52,078 bases of DNA from a virus: positions 1-52,078 of IMG/VR virus record IMGVR_UViG_3300021062_000003, one strand, 5' to 3'. A program made the translations under genes and the position numbers. Below the pieces are notes generated by a model. That model worked only from the letters and a program-made list of their open reading frames with translations, had not been told where the DNA came from and did not search any database. How positions within the stretch are numbered: the first letter of the stretch is position 1; every line of letters begins with the position of its first letter. Shown one piece after another: positions 31,128 through 40,008 of this stretch.

Positions 31128-31672
31128 GTCAACCCCGCGAACTTGAAAGCCCACACCGGCAGGCGCGGGATGATGAACAGCAGCGGCTCAGTACCCCTGG
31201 GCATCCCGAGCAATTCGGCGGCCACCGCGGAGTATGCGGCAGCGTTGGGAAGCACTTTGTTGTCCAGCATGCCTGTTATGATTGACAATGCCTGATGGTC
31301 AAGTGGATACTTTGACTCGATCAACTCGGCGACTTCCAGCCACGCCGGGTCGCATGTGCCTTTGAAGAACGAGTTTCCCCAGCCAGGAATCTTCTGCCCG
31401 GTTTGGCAGAAATACTTTTGTTCTTCGTCGTCTCGCTCGTATATGAAATGCCGGGCGTCGGCGATAGGCCCATGCCTATTCCCCAAACTCGCCAGCGCCG
31501 CGATCACGCCGCCGACAAAATCACCGCTGCCGGACGCGGCTTGCATGAAAGCGATATTGCTGATGTTCTCATTGGTAATTGCTGCTTGGGCATGAGCCTC
31601 GAACACGCAGTCGATCAGTTGGAGCTTGTCTTGCAGCGGAAGTTTGGAATGGCAAAGTTCGGTGAGGATCAT
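31124..31672 (-). CDS. Citrate-synthase-fold protein lacking catalytic residues
   Basis: This 182-residue protein starts at an ATG overlapping the tail-fibre stop. The sequence follows the large-domain order of citrate synthase/citryl-CoA lyase. SLGNRHGPIADA keeps the first active-site His (H67). IPGWGNSFFKGTCDPA aligns with the G-F-G-H motif but has Asn100 for the second His. LPNAAAYSAV aligns with the P-N-V-D motif but has Ala145 for the Asp, followed by an LLFIIPRLPVWA strand. At 182 residues it is far shorter than citrate synthase (about 380-430). I read it as a reduced, probably non-catalytic relative with a new role. The alignment is by eye and needs structural confirmation. Confidence 0.6.
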   Translation of the reverse strand: MILTELCHSKLPLQDKLQLIDCVFEAHAQAAITNENISNIAFMQAASGSGDFVGGVIAALASLGNRHGPIADARHFIYERDDEEQKYFCQTGQKIPGWGNSFFKGTCDPAWLEVAELIESKYPLDHQALSIITGMLDNKVLPNAAAYSAVAAELLGMPRGTEPLLFIIPRLPVWAFKFAGLT

Positions 31673-32604
31673 TTGAGGATTTCCACGCTAATCCAATCAC
31701 AAGTGACAACGTCGGCGTCGGTGGCAAGATCAACGTCGATTGTGAGGTTCTGGCTTGATGTGCTATCGACGGCCGAAGTGCCTGTGACCGGGGCCGTCGC
31801 GCCACGGGATTCCTCGCCATGAGCCCGCTGTGCCGACGCGCCGCCGTCGCCAAACAACACGCCTGATATCTTCGTCGTCGCAAGCGTTGTCGCCGCAAAC
31901 GCCAAGACCGTTGTGCCGCCATACTGCACCCGAAACGTGAGATTGCCCACTCCCGTCGTGCGGCGACAACGAAGCTCGAACCGAACGCCTCCAGTCGATC
32001 CCAGTGTTCCGCCGGGGATCGACACTGTTTGGCAGTTCTGGAAGTTCGCTCCCGTAACGGTGTTGTTGACACGCTGGGCGACAATGATGCCGGGCACCGC
32101 AAGATTGGCCCTCGCCCCCGCCGCCGTGCTGGCTCCAGTTCCGCCGTCCGCCACCGCGACATCGGTTCCACCGGCCGCGTACAGGGCCGCCGTATCGGCG
32201 ATGCCATGCACGCTGGTTGTGTCAGCCTCATGAGTCGCCAACAGCGAAGCGGCGGTTCCAGCCGCATCAACACCCAAGGTCGTTCGCTGGGCCGCCGCAT
32301 TGGCGTCATCAATCAAGGCGCGGCCCGCTGCCGTGCAAGTGATTTCCTCAATGGCTCCAGTTCCGGACGTGGACCTGCCCAGCAGCTTGTCGGTGGCAAT
32401 GGATGACAGCTTGCTGAGCGCGATAGCAGCGTCTGTGGCAATGTCAGCATTGTCGATCGAGGCCGCCTTCAAGCTCACCGTGCCACCAGAGCCAATCTCC
32501 AACTTCTCCACGTCCAGCCACCGGCCGGCCGCCAAATTCAAAATGGCCTGAGCAAGATGCTCATTTTTCCAGCTTTGGAGCCTTGCCCCTTGCAGCAGGT
32601 TCAC
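31669..32604 (-). CDS. Tail fibre protein
   Basis: This 311-residue protein has a helical opening, then SIDNADIATDAAIALSKLSS and LLGRSTSGTGAIEEI, repeats typical of phage tail fibres. A later block (VADGGTGASTAAGARANLAV) is the common fibre motif 'DGGTGasTa..Ar.nL'. The C-terminal 130 residues form a beta-sandwich-like tip (VRFELRCRRTTGVGNLTFRV). It overlaps the nozzle-like gene by 4 bp and the citrate-synthase-like gene by 4 bp. Confidence 0.76.
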   Translation of the reverse strand: MNLLQGARLQSWKNEHLAQAILNLAAGRWLDVEKLEIGSGGTVSLKAASIDNADIATDAAIALSKLSSIATDKLLGRSTSGTGAIEEITCTAAGRALIDDANAAAQRTTLGVDAAGTAASLLATHEADTTSVHGIADTAALYAAGGTDVAVADGGTGASTAAGARANLAVPGIIVAQRVNNTVTGANFQNCQTVSIPGGTLGSTGGVRFELRCRRTTGVGNLTFRVQYGGTTVLAFAATTLATTKISGVLFGDGGASAQRAHGEESRGATAPVTGTSAVDSTSSQNLTIDVDLATDADVVTCDWISVEILK

Positions 32605-34958
32605 GACTTCACCGCCCGTCGAGCCGGGCCGATGTCAAAGCCCTCGACGATGACATTCTCCATCGCCCAAGATTCATCGAGCCGCGAGTTGGACAGGCGG
32701 ATGCCGAGCCGGGCTCCGGCGATGCGGCGATTGATCCGGGCCGTGTCGCCGGAGCCCCACCGTCGCAGGACATGCGGGCTCGCGTTGACCAAGCTCTTTT
32801 CGTCCTCGGCCGCAAGGATCGCGATGTCAACCGAATCGGTCGCATTATCCATTGTGCCCTCGACGGCAACGAGCATGGACCGGCCGCGCGGATTGTCGGC
32901 GAATCCGAATGGTGCGAACTCGACGTAGCTGTTGATGGCATATGGCTTCTTGGTGCCGTGGTCATGCTTGAGCGACGGATGGAACTCGCGGAGATATCCG
33001 TCACGACCGCCCAGGATCAAGGCCCGGTTCGCAGGATCATCGTCGTTGTAGTTGAGTACGGCCGTTGGGCCGGAAGCGACGGGAATCTGAATCGGATAGA
33101 ACCCATTGGTCCGGGCCGACCAAAAGTAATGTGTCGTCTCGCTCTCGCTGTCGATCGGCGTCACGAACACAATCACGCCTCGCCAGTCGTGGCTCCAGAT
33201 CAGCTTGATGTCGTTGGCGGCAATGTTGATGCTGCGAAGGGTCTTGTCGAGCCGATTGGCTGATAGCAGCCGCACGCGGTCGATGCTCAGGCCGTCCGTG
33301 GACATCTTGTAGAACCCGTCCGATCCCATGAAGTACGTCGTTCCGCTGGGGTCGATGCAGAATGCCCGCTTTCCGACAATGCCCACCTTGTCCATGAGCC
33401 GGTCCAGACTTGCCACGCCACCAGGGCCGGGGTTGCCCTTCAGCACCCAAATCTCTTTCTGGCACCCGAACACCAAAGGGCCGCGGGGATACGAGATCAG
33501 GCAGGTGATGATGTCGCCGATCTGGCCGAGCTGCGCGTTGTTGCCCGCGACGGCGGCGCCAATGTCGGTGTCGGTGTAATCGAAGTCGTTTTCGTCGCCG
33601 ACGTTTTGGAACTGCCGGCTCATAAACCAGTTGTGCGGCTCGGAGTCCACGCCGCTGTAAACCAGCCGTCCGTTCCATAGGCGGATGATCGTCGGTCGGT
33701 GGCCGGCCGAACCCGGCAGAGAGCCCGCACTGGCCGCAACGGCCGTGACAGCGTTGGTCGCGGGGTTGTAGACCCGCATGTTGGTCCCGGTGTCCACGAC
33801 GTAGAGCTTCTGGAACACGACTTCCGACTCGCACGCCAGGGCCAGGGCGTCGAAGGCGTCGGTCCCCCCGGAAGGGACCGCAAAGCCATCGGCCTTGGTT
33901 CCGGCGTACAAGTCGCCTTCGGTCACAACCACCAGCTTCGTGTCGCGGCCCGTGGTCGGCTGGAGGGCGTCGTAGACTTTCAACTGATCGAGCGTTGGCG
34001 CGGCCGTGTTGCTCGACCAAGTTCCCGAGCCCCGCTTGCGGTAATAGCACCAGCCGATTTTCCGGTGGCTTGTCGAATCGAAACCATCGGCCCCTGTGAG
34101 GGTCTGCTGATATTTCAACACGCCGTCCCAGTAGATTTCGACGTAATACTTGTTGACGCGAACTTCCAGGTCGTGCGATGACGTGTCAGCCGCGGCGGCC
34201 ACGGACGGCGTGCCAATCTGTGTGGAGCCAGAGTTTTGCTCCTTCCACATGCCAATTTCAAACGTGTTGCCGCCGCTGATCTTGTGCCATCCGCAGTTGA
34301 AGCACTCGTTGGCCGACGACTTGACGCGGATGCCGATGCCGAAGAAGTATTCGCCGCCTGAGTCGCCGATGATGGTTTCCACCCGCGTCTTGACAATGAA
34401 CTGGGCATCACGGTCATAGTCGTCCCCGGCCGCGTTCCAGAGCATCGAGCGGCCGGCATTGTCCGTGTCGGGAATGTCGGTCGTGGAGGCGACCGATCCA
34501 TCTTCGTTGTATTTGTTGGACAGGTCGATAACAACTTCATCGCCCGTCCGCAGATACCGGAAGTTGCCCGACACCGCGGCGGCATTGAACAGTCGCGGGT
34601 GGTCGCCGCCGATCGCCGGCTCATGGAACCACTCTTGCGAGTCCGAGGCGATCGGATAGGGCTGGGGTTGGTCGTTGAATGACCGGCTGTACAGTTCCTC
34701 GCCTTGAATGATCGACTGGGCATTGACGATGCGCGTGATCTGTGCAAGGTGCTGAATCGGATCGTCGGCACTGATCGGCGAATCGTAATACGTGCCGCAT
34801 CCTGATCGCTGGCCGCCGCGAGCCCGATCCTCGACCGGATCGAACGGAAGCACGTTCAATAGGCGCTGCGATACCGTTGGTGGCTGATCGCTGTAAGCGG
34901 CGTTCTCAGCCAAACCATCCTTGGGGAATCGCAGAACCAGCGGCTCGTTGCTGGGCAT
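32601..34958 (-). CDS. Tail nozzle-like protein (beta-propeller type)
   Basis: This 785-residue protein opens with a loop (RLLNVLPFDPVEDRARGGQR) common in podovirus tail tube or stopper proteins. The length is close to T7 gp12 (794). Residues about 150-330 form an inserted beta-sandwich (FGIGIRVKSSANECFNCGWH... YYVEIYWDGVLKYQQ), and the rest shows repeating propeller-like strands (KLVVVTEGDLYAGT, RLWNGRLVYSGVD, GTTYFMGSDGFYKMS). Together with the spike and fibre genes it would form the short tail. The family assignment rests on length, order and strand pattern. Confidence 0.66.
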   Translation of the reverse strand: MPSNEPLVLRFPKDGLAENAAYSDQPPTVSQRLLNVLPFDPVEDRARGGQRSGCGTYYDSPISADDPIQHLAQITRIVNAQSIIQGEELYSRSFNDQPQPYPIASDSQEWFHEPAIGGDHPRLFNAAAVSGNFRYLRTGDEVVIDLSNKYNEDGSVASTTDIPDTDNAGRSMLWNAAGDDYDRDAQFIVKTRVETIIGDSGGEYFFGIGIRVKSSANECFNCGWHKISGGNTFEIGMWKEQNSGSTQIGTPSVAAAADTSSHDLEVRVNKYYVEIYWDGVLKYQQTLTGADGFDSTSHRKIGWCYYRKRGSGTWSSNTAAPTLDQLKVYDALQPTTGRDTKLVVVTEGDLYAGTKADGFAVPSGGTDAFDALALACESEVVFQKLYVVDTGTNMRVYNPATNAVTAVAASAGSLPGSAGHRPTIIRLWNGRLVYSGVDSEPHNWFMSRQFQNVGDENDFDYTDTDIGAAVAGNNAQLGQIGDIITCLISYPRGPLVFGCQKEIWVLKGNPGPGGVASLDRLMDKVGIVGKRAFCIDPSGTTYFMGSDGFYKMSTDGLSIDRVRLLSANRLDKTLRSINIAANDIKLIWSHDWRGVIVFVTPIDSESETTHYFWSARTNGFYPIQIPVASGPTAVLNYNDDDPANRALILGGRDGYLREFHPSLKHDHGTKKPYAINSYVEFAPFGFADNPRGRSMLVAVEGTMDNATDSVDIAILAAEDEKSLVNASPHVLRRWGSGDTARINRRIAGARLGIRLSNSRLDESWAMENVIVEGFDIGPARRAVKS

Positions 34959-34979
34959 CCTTGCCCTTCTGCCTACGGC

Positions 34980-35555
34980 TTATCCAGCATCACGCTTGGC
35001 CTGATCGGCCATCGTCCAACCACTCCGATATTCGAACCACGCTCCGTACAGCAGCAGGGCGTCGGTGGTGTGGGCGCCAGGCGTGAGGTTGATCGTCACG
35101 GCGTCGTTGCTGCGGATGTCCTGTCGCGACAGGTCGCATTCAACTTCCTGCAACGGCGTTCCCGACACGGCGGCACTGGCGTCGGCGTCCAAGGCGTCGA
35201 TCGTTTCGGCGGCACGGTGCCGAACACCATCGGCCAAAATGGTCGGGGCGTCGGTTCCGCCGCCCATCGCCACCAGCAAGATGATCTTGAAGTGATCCGA
35301 CTTGTCGGGGTCGTTCCGTTTGTCGAGGTAGTCGCCGGGAACGGGGATGCTGATGTTCACCGCCGCCGAGTCCGAGGCGGCCCAGCGGATTCGGAACGCG
35401 GCCGAGGAAAGTTCGATGATCGGCGTTGTGGAGCCCGTGAGGTTCTGGCCCGTGGCATCACGGATCGTTTGCAGCGGAATGGGGATTCGCTTGACGAAGC
35501 CGGTGCTGGGCTGGGCATCTTCGATTCGGTCGGCCAATGTTCCTACGCTGGTCAT
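34980..35555 (-). CDS. Beta-rich structural protein, unknown
   Basis: This 191-residue protein starts at ATG 35555 with AGAGG at good spacing; an earlier in-frame Met has no such site. Sequence blocks (FRIRWAASDSAAVNISIPVP, TINLTPGAHTTDALLLYGAW) suggest a jelly-roll or beta-sandwich decoration or tail component. It lies between the head-tail adaptor candidate and the nozzle-like gene. Confidence 0.6.
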   Translation of the reverse strand: MTSVGTLADRIEDAQPSTGFVKRIPIPLQTIRDATGQNLTGSTTPIIELSSAAFRIRWAASDSAAVNISIPVPGDYLDKRNDPDKSDHFKIILLVAMGGGTDAPTILADGVRHRAAETIDALDADASAAVSGTPLQEVECDLSRQDIRSNDAVTINLTPGAHTTDALLLYGAWFEYRSGWTMADQAKRDAG

Positions 35556-35569
35556 CGTGAACCTCTCAT

Positions 35570-36397
35570 TCAATCGCTGGTCAATGCCACGCCGTCAATG
35601 TGCGTGACGCCTTGGAACCCATGATACAGCCGCGGATCGACATGAGCCAGTCCGCTTTCGCTGTTTGGCAACATTTGCCCAACCGTTCGCGGCCCAAACC
35701 GCTTGTCGCGTGATATCAGGGCTCGCATTGTTTCTTGCATTGAAGCCCATTGCACGCCGGCCTGATTCTCAGCGTTGCGTTCGACCACGGCCCGGACGCA
35801 TTGCTTGATAAGCTGATCGAACTCCGGGCCGGCGAAATGGCGATCGTTCAGGTTCCAGCCCGTCGCCATATAGGCGCGGATGCGGATGATGACCGTATCA
35901 TCGTTGGACGGGGCCGGCCAGAACAACGCCTCGAACTTTCCATCTTCCAAGTGCCGGAACGCGGCCATCGTGGGAAGTCCGGTGCTGCTGGAGCCAACCG
36001 ACCGCGCGGCCGTAATCTTCTCATGCGGCACGACGCGGATGCGGCCGGCTTGGGTGCCCGGACCATACAGCCAGTCACCCCGATACTCGCCGGTGAAAAA
36101 CCACGGCATGCGATACCGCCAGTTTTCGCCGTTGACTGCCAAGGGACTCTCGCCGTCCTCATTGAATGTCAACGAGAAGTCTTGCTCCATGAACCGCCAC
36201 GTATGCTTGCCATCGGCGGTCAAGATGATCTGGAAGGCTTCCTCGACAATCTCGCGGGCCTGTGCCAGATCATCAGCGTTCTCCGGCAACCCGGCCGACT
36301 TTGAGCCGTCGCCATATACCTGCATGCCCATATGCTGAGCCGCAAGTATGACGAAGCTCTCGAACGTCGCGCCGTGATTGGGTGTCCGAATCGTCAT
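35570..36397 (-). CDS. Candidate head-tail adaptor protein
   Basis: This 275-residue protein lies between the capsid genes and the tail nozzle gene, where podoviruses encode the adaptor. Helical stretches (ADDLAQAREIVEEAFQIILT; FDQLIKQCVRAVVERNAENQ) surround a beta-rich middle (MPWFFTGEYRGDWLYGPGTQ). The ATG (36397) lies two bases after the T-run of a terminator hairpin, and no ribosome site is visible. The function is inferred from position. Confidence 0.55.
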   Translation of the reverse strand: MTIRTPNHGATFESFVILAAQHMGMQVYGDGSKSAGLPENADDLAQAREIVEEAFQIILTADGKHTWRFMEQDFSLTFNEDGESPLAVNGENWRYRMPWFFTGEYRGDWLYGPGTQAGRIRVVPHEKITAARSVGSSSTGLPTMAAFRHLEDGKFEALFWPAPSNDDTVIIRIRAYMATGWNLNDRHFAGPEFDQLIKQCVRAVVERNAENQAGVQWASMQETMRALISRDKRFGPRTVGQMLPNSESGLAHVDPRLYHGFQGVTHIDGVALTSD

Positions 36398-36399
36398 TG

Positions 36400-36432
36400 A
36401 AAAAGGCCGTGGCCGCCTTGACAGCCACGGCC
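36400..36432 (-). terminator. Rho-independent terminator after the capsid decoration gene
   Basis: GGCCGTGGC/GCCACGGCC is a perfect 9-bp stem with a 10-nt loop. On the minus strand CTTTTTC follows. It would lower readthrough from highly expressed head genes into tail genes. The next start codon is only two bases downstream of the T-run. Confidence 0.86.
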
Positions 36433-36455
36433 CAATCATCAGGAGCTTGCCGATC

Positions 36456-37616
36456 TTACTTGGCCTGCCGGACGATGATCCGGTCAATGTTCATCGTCTT
36501 GGCGACGGCTTCGCCGTTCTGGACGCCGAACGTGATGGTCATTTCCTCATCGTCGCAGATGTTTGTCGTGTGCGTCAGGAGCAACGCGAGGTTCGAGAAG
36601 TTGACGTTGGCAGCCGTGGCGTTGGTGTAGCCATACGCCTTGACGGCGCCAGTGCCGTCGAAGAAGAACGCCAGGGCAAGGTACTGGCTCGCCACCGCGT
36701 CCAACGTGGTATCGGCGTCGGTCTGCGTGCCATCCTTGTCGGTGTTGAAATCAATGTTGGTGTCGCCGTCGTCCTTACGGAACGTGATGCCGTCCTGTGC
36801 GGCAAGCGGCGTCGTGTCGATGACGTTGAGGCCGGCGATCCAGTCGATCTGGTCGTCGTCGTTGACCTTGAAGCGAATGTAGAAGAACAGCGGCTTGCCC
36901 GCCGCACACTTCCACTTCTCGCCTCGATGCTGCATGAAGCAAGCGTCGTCGTCGGAAGCGGCGTTGGTAAGCAGAAGCTCGCCGCCGACCGCATCCGCGA
37001 TAACCTGCGTTGCGGCGCCGGTTTCCGTCGTGATCCACGCCTCGGCGATTTCGTTGGCATCGAACTCCATGAAGTCGTTGTCGTAGACTTGAATGCGCTG
37101 GGCGTATTCCTGCGGAGTGACGACGATGCTGCCGAACTCGCTCTTGACCGTGCCTTCGGTGCTGGAGCGGTCTTGGGTTTCGTCGGCCCGAGCCCACACC
37201 TTGCCGTCGAACACGGCGCCCTTGACAAAGGCGTAGCTTCCGGGCTGGATGCCGAGCAGATCGCCGATGGTGATTGACTCATCGCTCCAGAGCGGCACTT
37301 TGGCGGCGAAGGCCCAAAACGGGATGATCTTGATGGTCCGCGCTCCGGTCGCCTCAAGCTGAGTCTTGGCGTTGTTGGGAGCAACCACGCCGAGGAAGCG
37401 GTTGAGGTTCGCGAACGACGGCTTGGCCGCCGCGATGCCGGACTGATCCGCCGGACGTGTGACGCTGCCGCCGCCGACGCCGGTTCCCGTCACGGTGTCG
37501 TCAATCGTGTTGACATCGCGGCACAGGGCATAGCCGGCCTTGAGCGTGTCCGAGCCGGTGTAGTTCACATCGATCGTCTCGGAGATAAAAGCGCCGGGGG
37601 TGGTGTGCATTGACAT
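36456..37616 (-). CDS. Capsid decoration protein with lectin-like C-terminal domain
   Basis: This 386-residue protein starts at ATG 37616 after GGAG; longer readings lack a site and run past the intergenic palindrome. The N-terminal half has short strands and Thr/Gly loops (TGTGVGGGSVTRPADQSGIA; KIIPFWAFAAKVPLWSDESI). The C-terminal half (PLFFYIRFKVNDDDQIDWIA... YLALAFFFDGTGAVKAYGYT) resembles a concanavalin-like beta-sandwich used in phage capsid decoration. It follows the major capsid gene directly and precedes a terminator, consistent with a second abundant head protein. Confidence 0.68.
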   Translation of the reverse strand: MSMHTTPGAFISETIDVNYTGSDTLKAGYALCRDVNTIDDTVTGTGVGGGSVTRPADQSGIAAAKPSFANLNRFLGVVAPNNAKTQLEATGARTIKIIPFWAFAAKVPLWSDESITIGDLLGIQPGSYAFVKGAVFDGKVWARADETQDRSSTEGTVKSEFGSIVVTPQEYAQRIQVYDNDFMEFDANEIAEAWITTETGAATQVIADAVGGELLLTNAASDDDACFMQHRGEKWKCAAGKPLFFYIRFKVNDDDQIDWIAGLNVIDTTPLAAQDGITFRKDDGDTNIDFNTDKDGTQTDADTTLDAVASQYLALAFFFDGTGAVKAYGYTNATAANVNFSNLALLLTHTTNICDDEEMTITFGVQNGEAVAKTMNIDRIIVRQAK

Positions 37617-37663
37617 TGCCTTGCTCCATCTGAGGCCCGCGGGCCATTGCGTTCGTTCAAGTC

Positions 37664-37679
37664 GTCCCCAATTGGGGAA
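37664..37679. repeat. 16-bp palindrome, copy 7 (one mismatch)
   Basis: This copy reads GTCCCCAATTGGGGAA, with the last base changed. It lies between the major capsid gene and the decoration gene, 47 nt upstream of the ATG at 37616 on the minus strand. Confidence 0.9.
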
Positions 37680-37683
37680 ACGG

Positions 37684-38793
37684 TTACGAAATCGGCGTGT
37701 GAATGACGAATCCGAACTCGCGGGGATTCTCGCCCAGCAGGTTGAAATACTCGTCAACTTTCGTGACGACGGTGGTGTGCTGGCCGGGATCGGTCATCGG
37801 CTCGGATTCGATCAGGACACGGCCGCCCTTGCCCATCATCACGGTGGGCCGGAACTTCTTCTTGTTGATCCCGTAGATCGGGTCGTAGGTCGCCGTGTCG
37901 AGCTTCTTCACCCAGGTCATCGGGACTTGACGGAAGCGAATCTTGCCGCCTTGGGGGTCCAGGTCCGAACGGAACTCGTCATAGCGAGCCCGCATGTACC
38001 GCTCGATGGCCCGGAAGGGGGTGTTGCCCATGCACAATTCGTACTGGGCGTTGTCCTTACCGTTGAAATCCTTGGCCCCAGCGGTTCCGCCAGGAATCGT
38101 GATCGGCGCGAACGACTGGAGGCGGAAGCAATCGGCGAGGGTCTGGACGAACGCCTCGTTGATCGTGCCGTTGTACGTCGCGCACAAATTACGATACTTA
38201 TCGTAAGTTGACCCGTTTATGCCGGCTCGGGTCGTGCTGGTCGTGCCGTCGCCGTAGCGGACGGTGTAACCTTGGAAGTCCGGGTCGGCGTCATCGAATC
38301 CGACCGGACCCATGCAAATCCAGTACGGGAAGCCGAGGGGGCCGTAAGGATCGTCGGCGTAGTCGGGCGTGTCCCAACCCTTCGACTCCTTTTCGTCCAT
38401 CATTTCCTCGTAGCACTTGATGCGGCGGGCATCCAGTTCGTCGGCCATGACCTGTCCAGGGTCGGCGCCCTGCATGGTCATCGCCTCGAACACGTCCATG
38501 CCCCACGAATTGCTCAGATGCACCCAGCCGATTCGCTGGGGCTTCATCAGTTGCTTCACGTTGGTCGTGGAACGCTGGAAGGGCAGACGCCACTCGACGT
38601 TGCCGTTGCCTTCCAGAACGATCATGCGCTCGATCGATGGGCCGGAGCCCTTCTTGCGGAGCTTGCTGTTGAAGAACATATCACAGAACACATGGTTCTG
38701 GAGGTTCCGTACAACTTCAAACTCTCGCGTTGGAGAGTCGGGCCGGACAGCGTTGATGATTCCGGTCAGATCACTGATTTCGATTCCGTTCAT
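37684..38793 (-). CDS. Major capsid protein
   Basis: This 369-residue protein lies between scaffold and decoration genes, the standard place. An N-terminal arm with RNLQNHVFCDMFFNSKLRKK is followed by an E-loop-like segment (ERMIVLEGNGNVEWRLPFQR) and a long helix-rich centre (VMADELDARRIKCYEEMMDE). The C-terminus has strands RFRPTVMMGKGGRVLIESEP and EFGFVIHTPI. This is consistent with an HK97-type fold. A strong GGAG site precedes the ATG. Confidence 0.8.
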   Translation of the reverse strand: MNGIEISDLTGIINAVRPDSPTREFEVVRNLQNHVFCDMFFNSKLRKKGSGPSIERMIVLEGNGNVEWRLPFQRSTTNVKQLMKPQRIGWVHLSNSWGMDVFEAMTMQGADPGQVMADELDARRIKCYEEMMDEKESKGWDTPDYADDPYGPLGFPYWICMGPVGFDDADPDFQGYTVRYGDGTTSTTRAGINGSTYDKYRNLCATYNGTINEAFVQTLADCFRLQSFAPITIPGGTAGAKDFNGKDNAQYELCMGNTPFRAIERYMRARYDEFRSDLDPQGGKIRFRQVPMTWVKKLDTATYDPIYGINKKKFRPTVMMGKGGRVLIESEPMTDPGQHTTVVTKVDEYFNLLGENPREFGFVIHTPIS

Positions 38794-38853
38794 AGCCCCG
38801 GCTCCTTCGCATCCATGCTTGGGATTGGTTGTTGTGCTTGCCTGTCACGAACC

Positions 38854-39939
38854 TTACTGTCCGATGATTCCCTTTTTTGCGAGAATCTTGTTGATCTTCA
38901 CAGCAGCGGCCGAGTTTGGCTCTCCGCTTTCCGGCTGCGGGATTGGACCGGCTCCGCTTCCCGGCCGGTTGCTCCTGAGCTTCGCGGCGGCGGCGGCCTT
39001 TTCGGCGGCGGCCTTTTCGGATTGCTTGCTCACGAAGTCCTTGTTCTTGATTTTGTGGGCGGCCTCGATCGCCTGCTGGACCGTGATCGGCTTTCCGCTT
39101 TGTGCCGCGCCTTTCAGCATGGCATTGGCGAACGAAGCGACATTCTTGCGTGCTTCAAGCTGGCCCTTGGACAATCCATGTCGCGGGCCTTTGCCGAACA
39201 CTTCATCGGCTCCGATGCCGTCAATGATCCCATCCACCATCTGATCGGCGAGATACTGGGTGAGGCTTTGAACTTGCTCCATCGCCTGACGGTGCTGATC
39301 GGCCATCGCCTTGATCTGAGTCGCCATCTGCCGCATCGGCTTGACGACGGGCTCGGACAACTCAGGGAAGTCTTTTTCAAGCTGAGCGATCTTGGCGTTG
39401 TCGATGCCAAAGTCGCTGAGATCGGGCTGATTCGCGTTGGCAGCCTGTTGGGCCGCAGTAGCCGCTTGAGCGTCCGCCTGTGCCTTTTGTGCGGCGGCGG
39501 CTGGATCGGGAGCCCCTTCATCCTTCGCGCCAGCGGCGGCCAGTTGCTCGAGCGCCGCAAGATCGGGCTCGGTCGAGGCGGCCGACTTTGCCATCAGTTT
39601 GTCGAGAAGCGACTTGGGCAGCTTCGCAATCTCGGCCACGTCAACGCCCGTCTCTTTCGCCAGATCGGCGTACTGAGCATTGTCGTCCGGCTTGGTGGCG
39701 GCATCGACGACCGGAGCGGCTTCGTCCGCTTTGTCCCCAATTGGGGACGCGGGAGCTTCTGTTTTCTTCTTGAAGATGTCATTGATGCGTGAAGCTGATC
39801 CGGCGTTGGGATCAGCGGGGAGCGCAGAAGAACCGCCACCGACGGGGTTATCGACGGTGGCGGTGTTCGTTTCGGCGGCATTTCCACCCGTCGCCGATCC
39901 ACCCAAGCCTGTGCTTGCACCAGCCTGTAACTGCGTCAT
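38854..39939 (-). CDS. Capsid scaffolding protein
   Basis: This 361-residue protein starts at ATG 39939 after GGAAGGAG. It is Ala/Asp/Gln/Lys-rich, largely helical and probably extended. It has coiled-coil segments (LEKDFPELSEPVVKPMRQMA), a Thr/Gly-rich N-terminus and a short basic helix at the C-terminus (AAAVKINKILAKKGIIGQ) of the kind that contacts coat protein. SPIGD at 65-69 comes from palindrome copy 8 in a linker. The position between portal and capsid genes supports the role. Confidence 0.76.
   Translation of the reverse strand: MTQLQAGASTGLGGSATGGNAAETNTATVDNPVGGGSSALPADPNAGSASRINDIFKKKTEAPASPIGDKADEAAPVVDAATKPDDNAQYADLAKETGVDVAEIAKLPKSLLDKLMAKSAASTEPDLAALEQLAAAGAKDEGAPDPAAAAQKAQADAQAATAAQQAANANQPDLSDFGIDNAKIAQLEKDFPELSEPVVKPMRQMATQIKAMADQHRQAMEQVQSLTQYLADQMVDGIIDGIGADEVFGKGPRHGLSKGQLEARKNVASFANAMLKGAAQSGKPITVQQAIEAAHKIKNKDFVSKQSEKAAAEKAAAAAKLRSNRPGSGAGPIPQPESGEPNSAAAVKINKILAKKGIIGQ
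39733..39748. repeat. 16-bp palindrome, copy 8 (inside gene)
   Basis: This is an exact GTCCCCAATTGGGGAC encoding SPIGD at residues 65-69 of the scaffold, in a low-complexity linker. Confidence 0.97.
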
Positions 39940-39952
39940 CCGTGACTCCTTC

Positions 39953-39970
39953 CAACGCATCCTTGCGTTG
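39953..39970 (-). promoter_or_regulatory. Hairpin with AGGA loop upstream of the scaffold gene
   Basis: CAACGCA and TGCGTTG form a 7-bp stem. On the minus strand the 4-nt loop is AGGA, a ribosome-site sequence. A second site, GGAAGGAG, follows before the ATG at 39939. It shares a 14-bp core with the element before the portal gene. Confidence 0.55.
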
Positions 39971-40008
39971 AGCAATCGCCGCTACCCTACATCTTGTGGG
40001 TCATGCGG

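Noticed and set aside
36456-37757. Longer N-terminus for the decoration protein to 37757
   Set aside because: It would include the stop of the capsid gene region and palindrome copy 7 and lacks a ribosome site. ATG 37616 has GGAG.
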